Shown here: piece by piece, positions 10,901-17,464 of the stretch
Layout: every line of letters begins with the position of its first letter
Numbering within the stretch: the first letter of the stretch is position 1
NCBI RefSeq assembly: GCF_023015805.1
Contig: NZ_JALKBA010000016.1
Coordinates: 23,370-87,369 of the forward strand
Reading direction: 5' to 3'
Source of the DNA: Cellulophaga sp. F20128
GTDB lineage: Bacteria; Bacteroidota; Bacteroidia; Flavobacteriales; Flavobacteriaceae
DNA length: 64,000 nt
Made by a program: the position numbers and the translations under genes
Notes under the pieces: generated by a model
The model's database searches: none
What the model saw: only the letters and a program-made list of their open reading frames with translations
Told to the model about the DNA's origin: nothing

Positions 10901-10953
10901 CTAACACAGAATATAACAAATAAAGTAACTAGATAACATAATTTAGTTTTCAT
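7933..10953 (-). CDS. SusC/RagA family TonB-linked outer-membrane transporter (PUL 1)
   Basis: A 1006-residue TonB-dependent transporter that imports oligosaccharides with its SusD lid. After a signal peptide ending near GYSQ comes a carboxypeptidase D regulatory-like domain (about 25-105; ITGTVTS... VNVLVKGT... DYDGKFTL). A TonB-box-like segment (DEVVIVGYGTQ) follows, then the plug (IRGIGTLGNSNPLVLIDG... LKDAASAAIYGARAANGVLLVTTK). A 22-strand type barrel runs to the C-terminus, which ends in aromatic or hydrophobic alternation (VYSLGLNLSL). It is the first gene of its operon and diverges from the AraC regulator at 11067, which is the likely local regulator. A TATTTTTG box lies 28 bases upstream of the ATG. 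Confidence 0.97.
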   Translation of the reverse strand: MKTKLCYLVTLFVIFCVSLGYSQNHKITGTVTSSNESMPLTGVNVLVKGTLTGAVTDYDGKFTLTNVSPTGILVLSYVGYKTIEVAFNTQKVLSISMEEDASQLDEVVIVGYGTQKKENLTGSISTVKLEDDLNRPIANATQALAGKAAGVTVTQTSGNPGGDGATIKIRGIGTLGNSNPLVLIDGIRGSLGNVNVADIETITVLKDAASAAIYGARAANGVLLVTTKTGKSGKMTVSYNGYTGIQKPTKLTEYVTNSVEFMELLNQAKFNEDPASMPDFSESEINEFRNGTDPYLYPNTDWQNVVYRDAQIITHNFSVRGGNDKTTYSFSVGHTDQDGIVLGTNTKQYTARLNLDTKVSDKFNYSLKLSGRYDDVNQPVAGAGAVIGWVERATPMQSPRLEDGSYAYPWIGFPNATHALAGALEGKNRNAWDNLLINLSGEYELIQDLKLKSSIGINTYHNLHKVFRPQIDLINPKTLVASNLGVGGNPLSAWNGYTTGRTLTLLSTLNYNKTIAENHNFTLLGGFSQESTKTNHLSASKNGLPSNALQEIDAGADDPAASGYSVDYGLQSFFGRFNYDFNSKYLLEANVRYDGSSNFGPGNKWGVFPSFSAGWNISNEGFMGNVTFIDDLKLRASWGQLGNQAITPNQYSSIYNLGGIYSYGGNLVGGAAQTSLPNPDVTWETSTQTDIGFDISMFGRKLNIVADYYLKDTEDILRSINISTVVGGLIPPTVNLASVRNKGFEFLVDYNNAAGEFEYGVSVNFTTIDNEVTKLPTPQIGGFSRIVEGSSINEFYTIKMLGIFQNQAEIDAHGAQPTAQPGDIKFEDFDDSGDIGDGDRQAMGSSIPKLTYGFNVSAAYKGFDFSMLWQGVDGINAITEEEQKPFFNSAGIPKFWVENAWTPEKPNNNYPRLVRASNYLNNMWRNSSFLIQDASFLRLKNIQLGYSLPQRFLEKIKIDKLRFYVNATNPITITDYRGLDPEKNPFGNRGSYSNVQVYSLGLNLSL

Positions 10954-10980
10954 ATTTAGTTGGTTTTAAATTTATTTAAA

Positions 10981-10988
10981 CAAAAATA
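10981..10988 (-). promoter_or_regulatory. Candidate -7 box for the PUL 1 SusC operon
   Basis: On the minus strand this reads TATTTTTG, matching the Bacteroidota TAnnTTTG -7 element. It ends 28 bases before the SusC ATG, giving a short leader. No well-spaced TTG was found at the -33 position, which may mean that the promoter depends on an activator such as the divergent AraC protein. Confidence 0.4.
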
Positions 10989-11009
10989 CCAATCCAAACT
11001 AAGGTTAGC

Positions 11010-11044
11010 TTGTGCTGAATTATCAATTACATTCTCTATATTTG
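11010..11044 (+). promoter_or_regulatory. Candidate promoter for the AraC-type regulator
   Basis: TATATTTG at 11037-11044 matches the Bacteroidota -7 consensus and lies 22 bases before the ATG at 11067. A TTG at 11010-11012 is a possible -33 element, but the 24-base spacer is slightly long. The same CTCTATATTTGC string recurs at 23247-23257. Confidence 0.45.
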
Positions 11045-11066
11045 CTATAACCACAAATTTTAACCA

Positions 11067-11933
11067 ATGAAAGCAAACTTTAGAAAGATAAATACATCAA
11101 TTGAACAAGCCTTTCATATTAGAAAAGACGAACGCACACATTTCTATGATAATTGGCATTTTCATGAAATGCTTGAACTTGTAGTTATATTAAAAGGTGA
11201 AGGACAGCGATTTATTGGTGATTCCGTTGAAACATTTTTGAAAGGTGATGTAATTTTAGTAGGATCAAAACTCCCACATGTTTGGAGAAGTAACCCTCCA
11301 AAAAATTTAAATGATACAAAAACACATTGCACCTCAATTATCATACAATTTTCGCCAGGTTTCTTGGGACCTTCATTTTTAGATTTGTTTGAGTCTAAAA
11401 AACTCAATGAACTTTTTAAAAATGCAGAAAGGGGTATGTCATTTTTCAATTACACCTCCAAAATACTGATTCGAAAAATAAAGAAACTGTTACCATTAAT
11501 GGGTATGGAACGGCTTTTGTTGTTTATTGAAATATTACATATAGCCTCAATGTCCAATGAATACAGATTATTAGCATCCTCTTTATTTAAGGAAACTATA
11601 TTTAAAGGCGACAATAAAATTAATAGAGTCTTCGAATTCGTAATGGATAATTTTTCTAATCCTATTACATTAGACGAAGTAGCCAAAGTTGCGTCGATGA
11701 ATAAGACAGCTTTTTGTAGGTATTTTAAAAATAGGACTAATAAAACTTTTACTTCTTTTTTGAACGAAATTAGAATAGGTTATGCCTGTAAATTAATCCA
11801 TGAAGAAAAATATAGTATAACAGAGGCTGCTTACCTAAGTGGGTATAATAGTCCCTCACACTTTAATAAGCAATTTCGACTTATCAAAAAAATATCTCCT
11901 TCTGAATTCTATTCCAATATTAAAAAATTATAG
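11067..11933 (+). CDS. AraC family transcriptional regulator with cupin sensor domain
   Basis: A 288-residue regulator. Residues about 15-100 form an AraC-type cupin with HFYDNWHFHEMLELVVILKGEGQRF-like organisation (the motif spans 11142-11216) and GDVILVGSKLPHVWRS, typical of sugar-sensing AraC proteins. Residues about 185-288 carry the double helix-turn-helix: ITLDEVAKVASMNKTAFCRYFK, then ITEAAYLSGYNSPSHFNKQF and the closing ISPSEF. It is divergent from the PUL 1 susC gene with only 113 bases between the two starts, so it probably controls that operon and itself. The start is ATG. Which sugar it senses is not visible. Confidence 0.93.
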   Translation: MKANFRKINTSIEQAFHIRKDERTHFYDNWHFHEMLELVVILKGEGQRFIGDSVETFLKGDVILVGSKLPHVWRSNPPKNLNDTKTHCTSIIIQFSPGFLGPSFLDLFESKKLNELFKNAERGMSFFNYTSKILIRKIKKLLPLMGMERLLLFIEILHIASMSNEYRLLASSLFKETIFKGDNKINRVFEFVMDNFSNPITLDEVAKVASMNKTAFCRYFKNRTNKTFTSFLNEIRIGYACKLIHEEKYSITEAAYLSGYNSPSHFNKQFRLIKKISPSEFYSNIKKL

Positions 11934-11973
11934 TCATCAATATAGTAACGGAAAAAATAAATTCTTAAAAAAA

Positions 11974-12031
11974 GGTGTAACGTAAAAAAATTCAGGAACG
12001 AAATAGTTCATAATTTTTTTTACCCTACACC
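11974..12031. terminator. Candidate bidirectional terminator
   Basis: The arms 11974-11992 (GGTGTAacGTAAAAAAATT) and 12012-12031 (AATTTTTTTTACCcTACACC) are complementary except for small bulges. They flank a loop of about 19 bases. The stem is A-rich on one side and T-rich on the other, so it would give a T-tract in both directions. It sits exactly between the convergent 3' ends of the AraC regulator (plus) and the GH95-like gene (minus), where a shared terminator is expected. Confidence 0.6.
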
Positions 12032-12081
12032 CATTATGAGAAACTACCTAAAATAATATCCCTAATCCTTTAGTTGTCGTT

Positions 12082-14373
12082 TTAATTTTCTTGTTTGAGT
12101 TCAATTAATTGACCTTTCATTGTTGTTATTACAATAATATCATCTTCAACTATAAATTCGGAATTGACGTTAATATCATCAGTATTAAAAGGGTTTCTTA
12201 AACGTAGTTCTCCGCCTTTTTCTGAAATTATTTTCACTTCTTTCACCGTACCATCTTCCATTTTTGCTGTAACAAGAAAAGCACCTTCAGTTCTAAGACT
12301 TTCAAACGAAGAATTTTTCCAATTGTGAGGTATTGCTGGAAACAAAATAACTATACCTGTGTGGCTTTGAATTAACATCTCCTGAATTGCCGAGGCAAAG
12401 GCAAAGTTACCTTCCAAAGTAAATGGACGATATTTAAATTTTGAATACCCTTTATTATGTTGTTCACCATTGACATGAAAACTATTTGGAAGGCAAAAGT
12501 TTTCTGCAAAAATACGAAGTGTTTTTGCAGCACCCTCGCCGTCAAAAGCACGTGCTTGTAAATTACCCAACCAACTAAAAGAATAGCCTGTCCACCAATC
12601 TGACCCTTTATCTACTAAATGATTAATAGTATTGTCAATAATTTTTTTATCATTTTCCCCATTAGAATAATCAATTAGTCCATATGGATGAAATGCCATT
12701 AAATGAGAGAAGTGACGGTGTGATTCCTCATATGGATGCTCTGGAGCAAACTTTAACCCTTCGGATTCATCAATGGAAAAATAAGGCCATTCATTTAGAG
12801 TATTTATCCAATTTTCCGCTTCTTCATTTTTACCAAGTTCCAAAGCCAGTTCAGCAGCTTTTTCATATGTCCATCTAATGGCTGCAAGATCAAAATTAGT
12901 GGTTTCATCGAACCATGCTTCTCTGGAATTATTATGGATTTCAGGGCTAGAACTTAACGGTAATTTTCTCAAACCTGCATCATCTATAATAGATATATTA
13001 TCAAAAAAAACGGCAACATCTTTAATCCAAGGATAAGCTTTTTTACTTAAAAATTCTTTATCCATAGAATAACGCCAATGCATATAGAAATGTTGACTTA
13101 GCCATGCTGACACTGTGGGACCAAAGGAATATTGAATCCATCCTCCCATGGGCTCTCCAGTTAATGTTGTTACACCAGGAACCGCTAATCCATCTGATTC
13201 GAAATATTCTTTAGTGTACGTCTTAAAAGTTTTTTTATATTTAAGCAACCATTCCAAATACCCATTCTCTAAATCGAGGTGATTTCCTGAATACGATGCC
13301 CAATAACTTAATTGTGTATTTAAATCATGGTGATAATCGCCTTTCCAAGGAGGTAACTTACCATTATCTGCAGTCCAAACTGCTTGTAAGGAAATTGGTG
13401 GTGCACCATCTCGAGCAGCCGATCCAAATTTGTATTGTTCCAAATACCATTGTTTTTCCAAAATTGGATCCGGAATACGCAAAGATGATTTCCCCCAAAA
13501 CTGTTTCCACCATACGGAGTGAGATTCAAAAGCTTTTGCAAAACCTTTATTTAATTGCTCTGCAACAAATACATTTGCTTTTTTCGATTTCTCTAGCTTT
13601 TCATAATCAGCACTTATACTCCAACACCCCGCAACTACATTTCCAATTTGTAACCATGACACATTTACTTCATATTCAAATCCACCCCATCCTTCTTGTT
13701 TATATGTAATACTATTGTCTTTCTCAATAATTGTTCCTTCAGGGTACCCTAACCTTCGTAAATCTTGCCCGGTAACTGGCGATTCCATTTCATCCTTTCC
13801 ACTTGAATTATAAGCTGGTGGTACCAGCATTGGTTTAAATCCTTCCTTCACTCCATCAAATCGAAACCACCCAACTTGATCTGTAGCATGTACAAATGAA
13901 TTCATCGTTACACCATTTTCCCATTTAATTTCAGAAATTGCATCAGTAATCGCTAGTTTATTGGAGATCACATTTCCAAATTCTGCTATTTCAAATTCCA
14001 AACCAGCTCCTGGAATTTTAGAAGGTGCTGGCGAATTATCGTAAGGCGCATCAAAATTTTTCTGAACTTCTTCATAATTATTATTTTTCCATTGCTCATA
14101 GACCCAAGAAAATTTATAATTCGGAGTATTTAAATTTTCCATTGGTCGCAAATCCCACAAATTGACATTATCTAAAGACATTCTTAGTCGTTCTTCTTTT
14201 TCCCAAACCAGTGCTCCAATAACACCATTTCCCAAAGGAATACCTTCATCCCAACTTTGTGCAAGAGTTTTAAAATCAAGATCGTGTTTTCCCCAATCTA
14301 TATCGACTCCTTTTTTCTGTTTTGAACAGCTTACAAACAAAGTAAGGATTGATATAAGTAAAATGTTTTTCAT
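12082..14373 (-). CDS. GH95-like six-hairpin glycosidase lipoprotein
   Basis: A 763-residue lipoprotein (lipobox FVSC, Cys16) of the GH95-type fold: an N-terminal beta-sandwich (IPLGNGVIGALVW, compare PIGNGxxGAMxFG of true GH95) and an (alpha/alpha)6 barrel. By comparison with the canonical GH95 gene at 53732-56119, the general acid Glu is kept (SSSPE, E478). However, the Asn-x-Asn pair becomes Asp350-x-Asn352 (HHDLNTQLSYW) and the Asp of LDGN becomes Glu654 (LEGN). SHRHFSHLMAFHP corresponds to the family RHxxHLYxLHP. Family knowledge: GH95 enzymes are inverting alpha-L-fucosidases or alpha-L-galactosidases. The changes suggest a different sugar or mechanism detail. It is last in the catabolic block, 135 bases after the lactonase gene, and may have its own promoter. 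Confidence 0.8.
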   Translation of the reverse strand: MKNILLISILTLFVSCSKQKKGVDIDWGKHDLDFKTLAQSWDEGIPLGNGVIGALVWEKEERLRMSLDNVNLWDLRPMENLNTPNYKFSWVYEQWKNNNYEEVQKNFDAPYDNSPAPSKIPGAGLEFEIAEFGNVISNKLAITDAISEIKWENGVTMNSFVHATDQVGWFRFDGVKEGFKPMLVPPAYNSSGKDEMESPVTGQDLRRLGYPEGTIIEKDNSITYKQEGWGGFEYEVNVSWLQIGNVVAGCWSISADYEKLEKSKKANVFVAEQLNKGFAKAFESHSVWWKQFWGKSSLRIPDPILEKQWYLEQYKFGSAARDGAPPISLQAVWTADNGKLPPWKGDYHHDLNTQLSYWASYSGNHLDLENGYLEWLLKYKKTFKTYTKEYFESDGLAVPGVTTLTGEPMGGWIQYSFGPTVSAWLSQHFYMHWRYSMDKEFLSKKAYPWIKDVAVFFDNISIIDDAGLRKLPLSSSPEIHNNSREAWFDETTNFDLAAIRWTYEKAAELALELGKNEEAENWINTLNEWPYFSIDESEGLKFAPEHPYEESHRHFSHLMAFHPYGLIDYSNGENDKKIIDNTINHLVDKGSDWWTGYSFSWLGNLQARAFDGEGAAKTLRIFAENFCLPNSFHVNGEQHNKGYSKFKYRPFTLEGNFAFASAIQEMLIQSHTGIVILFPAIPHNWKNSSFESLRTEGAFLVTAKMEDGTVKEVKIISEKGGELRLRNPFNTDDINVNSEFIVEDDIIVITTMKGQLIELKQEN

Positions 14374-14482
14374 AATAAATCAGTTTTTAATTTTTAGTAG
14401 ATTGTATGATTAATTTTCTATTCTATAATATTTCCTAAACAACGTCACTTTGACATTTACCCAATTATAAATCTTCCGAATC

Positions 14483-14514
14483 ATTTATTTATTTATTTAT
14501 TTATTTATTTATTT
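14483..14514. repeat. Tetranucleotide repeat, ATTT x 8
   Basis: Eight perfect copies of ATTT (AAAT on the minus strand) overlap the stop codon of the lactonase gene. The repeat lies about 110-140 bases upstream of the GH95-like start. Copy-number change would not alter the lactonase product, because TAA is reached in the first unit. It would change spacing in the leader or promoter region of the GH95-like gene. Confidence 0.85.
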
Positions 14515-15396
14515 TGAATTAATTATAAATCGATTAGGTTTTAAACCGTTGACATTCGTTCGAAAAGAAAATATACTTCCGCTGTAAGGATATTTTTCTA
14601 ACTCTTTTGTTTTCAAACCTTCTCTGGCCGTGGTTATAAAAAGTATATCCATATTTTGTCCACCAAAAACACAGGAGGTAACAAGTGGTGCATCAACTTC
14701 AACTTTCTCAAGTATAAGTCCAGATTCTGGATTAATACATAAGACACAAGCTCCACCCCACATAGCAACCCATAAATTACCTTTATTATCTATAGTCATA
14801 CCATCGGGTGACCCAAATTGCTTTGGTATTGTCACTAAAATTCGTTGATTGGATATTTTACTTTTGTTATCAAAATCAAATGCGTAAATGCTTCTTATTG
14901 CAGTGTCAATAAAATACATTGTTTTTTTATCTATAGACCAAGCCAATCCATTCGAAATACTAACGCCCTTTAATTTTATTGATATCTTTTTATTTGGCTC
15001 TACACAGTATAAATTACCTTTTTGGAGTAAGCCATTCATTTCCATAGTTCCAATCCATAAATTCCCATATGGATCTACCTTACCATCATTGAACCTTATA
15101 TTTGTTGATTTGTAATCAACTTTAAGAAATAACGTTATCGCTCCTGTACTTCTATTTAACCGAATCAATTTATCAATATCGGCAACAAGAAGTTCTTCAT
15201 TAGAGATTGAAATAATACAAGAAGATTTCTCTCCTTCGTATATTATTTTATTTTCTTTGGATATAGAATCTGAAACGTGAACATAGCCATTATTTATGTC
15301 TAACCAAACCAGTTCTTCGGAGTCATTAAAATATACAGGTCCTTCGCCTAAGTTTGCCTTGGTTTTAAGCCATAATGATGCTATTTCGATTTTCAT
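14509..15396 (-). CDS. SMP-30/gluconolactonase family sugar lactonase
   Basis: A calcium-dependent six-bladed beta-propeller lactonase of about 295 residues; it would open an aldonolactone to the sugar acid. I prefer the ATG at 15396 (MKIEIASLWL...) because it places the metal-ligand motif NLGEGPVYF about 18 residues in, as in the family; ATGs at 15405 and 15411 are also in frame. Other family motifs are RFNDGKVDPYGNLWIGTM (Asn-Asp ligand loop), VSISNGLAWS and GSPDGMTIDNKGNLWVAMWGG (catalytic Asp region). It has no signal peptide and so should be cytoplasmic. It lies 47 bases (counting from 15396) downstream of the SDR gene, so the two probably act in sequence: dehydrogenase, then lactonase. 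Confidence 0.92.
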   Translation of the reverse strand: MKIEIASLWLKTKANLGEGPVYFNDSEELVWLDINNGYVHVSDSISKENKIIYEGEKSSCIISISNEELLVADIDKLIRLNRSTGAITLFLKVDYKSTNIRFNDGKVDPYGNLWIGTMEMNGLLQKGNLYCVEPNKKISIKLKGVSISNGLAWSIDKKTMYFIDTAIRSIYAFDFDNKSKISNQRILVTIPKQFGSPDGMTIDNKGNLWVAMWGGACVLCINPESGLILEKVEVDAPLVTSCVFGGQNMDILFITTAREGLKTKELEKYPYSGSIFSFRTNVNGLKPNRFIINSK

Positions 15397-15443
15397 TTTA
15401 TGCATTTTCAATCTATATTTATAATCATAAACTTTTTTAAATT

Positions 15444-16229
15444 TTAACCTTGCATCAGTGCCGATCTTCCGCCATCCATCAGATAGGTTGTTCCCGAAAT
15501 AAAGGCAGCTTGATCAGATGCTAAAAAGGCACACAATCCTCCCACTTCATCTGTGGTTCCTATCCGTTTTACTGGATGAGTGTTTATAGTACGTTGACGT
15601 TCCTCTTCCGCATTAGAAAAACTATCAAACCATTTTTGATTCCCTTTGGTATCAATAAACCCGGGTGCTATCCCAATCGTTCTGATTTTGGGCCCCCACT
15701 CTATAGCTAGAGATTGTACCAAACCTTTAATAGCGGTTTTAGCTACATTATATGGAAAACAACCAGGAATGGTGTAATTACTATGATTTGAAGTCATGAT
15801 GATGATAACCCCCTTTCCTTCCAATTCTAAAAAAGGTTTACAAAGTTTACTCAATTGCCAATGTGATTTTAAATTCAAATCCATATTAAATTCCCATTCT
15901 TTGTCTGAACAATTTTCTGCTCCCTCAAAAACGTTGACTCCGGCATTAGAAACTAGAATATCAATACCGCCAAAAGTGGCAACTGTTTTTTTTATTAATG
16001 CTTCTTGATCTGCACAAGATGTAATATTTAAAGGAGTGTATATTGCTTGTCTACCTTCAGATGCTACACTATCCATAAAGGCTTTCACACCTTCGGAAAA
16101 TTCTGGAGAGTTACTACACCCAGATATATTACACCCAGCTTTCGCCAACATTTTGGCAACTCCTTGGCCAATACCCTTACTAACACCTGTTACTAAGGCT
16201 GTTCTTCCCTTTAAATCAATGGTCAACAT
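15444..16229 (-). CDS. SDR family sugar dehydrogenase
   Basis: A 261-residue classical short-chain dehydrogenase/reductase. The cofactor motif TGVSKGIG (residues 14-21), NAG (95-97), the catalytic Ser147 (MTSN), and Tyr160 with Lys164 (YNVAK) are all present. The length is standard and there is no signal peptide. It lies between an acid-sugar dehydratase gene (19 bases upstream) and a lactonase gene. The likely step is therefore NAD(P)-linked oxidation of a free aldose to its lactone, as in non-phosphorylating L-fucose, L-rhamnose or galactose pathways. It could instead oxidise a 2-keto-3-deoxy acid later in the same pathway. Substrate is not visible from the sequence. Confidence 0.93.
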   Translation of the reverse strand: MLTIDLKGRTALVTGVSKGIGQGVAKMLAKAGCNISGCSNSPEFSEGVKAFMDSVASEGRQAIYTPLNITSCADQEALIKKTVATFGGIDILVSNAGVNVFEGAENCSDKEWEFNMDLNLKSHWQLSKLCKPFLELEGKGVIIIMTSNHSNYTIPGCFPYNVAKTAIKGLVQSLAIEWGPKIRTIGIAPGFIDTKGNQKWFDSFSNAEEERQRTINTHPVKRIGTTDEVGGLCAFLASDQAAFISGTTYLMDGGRSALMQG

Positions 16230-16248
16230 TGTAATCGTATTTTAATTA

Positions 16249-17409
16249 TTAAATATAAAATCCATCCCTGTGTTCTCTAATTCCAGGGTGTGCATCCATT
16301 TCATCTTCTATCAAATCTACACCTAACCCTGGTCTATTGCTTAATATGAGTTGACCTCCTTCAACATGAATGGGGTGATCTATTATTGTATCCCTCCAGG
16401 GTACATCTTTGAAAATAAATTCTTGTCTAAAAAAATTAGGAATAGATGCACACACATGGGCTGATGCCAATGTTGACAATGGTCCATTGGGATTATGAGG
16501 CGCTACAAGAACATTGTAAGCCTCTGCCATGGTTGCCATTCTTTTCATTTCTGATGGTCCACCACAGCGCGTAATATCTGGCATAATAACATCGCATATT
16601 TGTTTTTCCAATATAGGTCTTATGCCATGTCTAGTATAATGTCTTTCTCCCACACAAATAGAAACACTTGGATCTATTCGTTCTCGAAGGGCTCTTAACG
16701 TATTTGGATTCTCAGGTCCAGCAGGTTCCTCATACCAAGTAATATCTAATTCTGCCAGACGCTTTGCCATGGTAACGGCTACTTTAAAATTAAGCATTGC
16801 GTGTGTTTCAATCATAATATCCATATCCTCACCAACCGCCTCTCTTACAGATTTACTAACTTCAAATGCCTTATTTTGTTGTGATTTTGTCAAAGACAAG
16901 TTGGTGTCCAAATCATCTCCATAAAAGTAATTCGTATGAGCAAATGGATCAAATTTTAAACCTGTAAAGCCTGCTTTTTTAACCTCCACTGCTTGCCTAG
17001 CATAATCTTCCATATTATGGCCTCCGTTTGTAAACCAATAATTTGCATAGAGTTGGATTTTGGTTCTATAGGATCCCCCCAAGAGATCATAGACAGGAAC
17101 CCCGAGTTTTTTTCCTTTCAAATCAAGTAGAGCCATATCTATACCTGAGATTGCGCACATACTGGCTCCGTAAGGACCAACCCAATTCATATCACGATAA
17201 AGTTTTGTCCAAATAAAATCAACTCTCATTGGGTCTATTCCTATAATTCTTTGTCCAAGTTCTTTTGCTGCTGCTTCAACTATTTGGCTTCCGGGCCAAT
17301 TCGTAGCTTCTCCTACTCCGGTTAAACCTTCGTCCGTATATATCTTCAAAAAGGTCCAATTATATTTCACGCCCTCAACGAGCCAAACTTTTACATCAGT
17401 AATTTTCAC
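16249..17409 (-). CDS. Enolase-superfamily acid-sugar dehydratase (MR/GalD-like)
   Basis: A 386-residue member of the mandelate racemase subgroup, expected to dehydrate an aldonic acid to a 2-keto-3-deoxy acid. The capping domain is at about 1-115 and the barrel follows. Visible active-site residues: Lys152 (LKFDPF), metal ligands Glu201, Glu227 (WYEEP) and Glu255 (VGERH), a catalytic His203 (ETH), and the His305-Asp278 dyad (PHNPNGP and MPDITRCGG) with Glu330. Two histidines on opposite faces resemble D-galactonate dehydratase rather than the KxK L-fuconate dehydratases, so the exact acid is uncertain. The start codon is GTG: an in-frame TAA lies two codons further upstream, so no earlier start is possible. 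It is 55 bases after the GH2 gene. Confidence 0.93.
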   Translation of the reverse strand: MKITDVKVWLVEGVKYNWTFLKIYTDEGLTGVGEATNWPGSQIVEAAAKELGQRIIGIDPMRVDFIWTKLYRDMNWVGPYGASMCAISGIDMALLDLKGKKLGVPVYDLLGGSYRTKIQLYANYWFTNGGHNMEDYARQAVEVKKAGFTGLKFDPFAHTNYFYGDDLDTNLSLTKSQQNKAFEVSKSVREAVGEDMDIMIETHAMLNFKVAVTMAKRLAELDITWYEEPAGPENPNTLRALRERIDPSVSICVGERHYTRHGIRPILEKQICDVIMPDITRCGGPSEMKRMATMAEAYNVLVAPHNPNGPLSTLASAHVCASIPNFFRQEFIFKDVPWRDTIIDHPIHVEGGQLILSNRPGLGVDLIEDEMDAHPGIREHRDGFYI

Positions 17410-17464
17410 AGTTCTTTATTTATAGTTAAAGTAATTGATAATTATTCGGAATTTTATTTCATCC

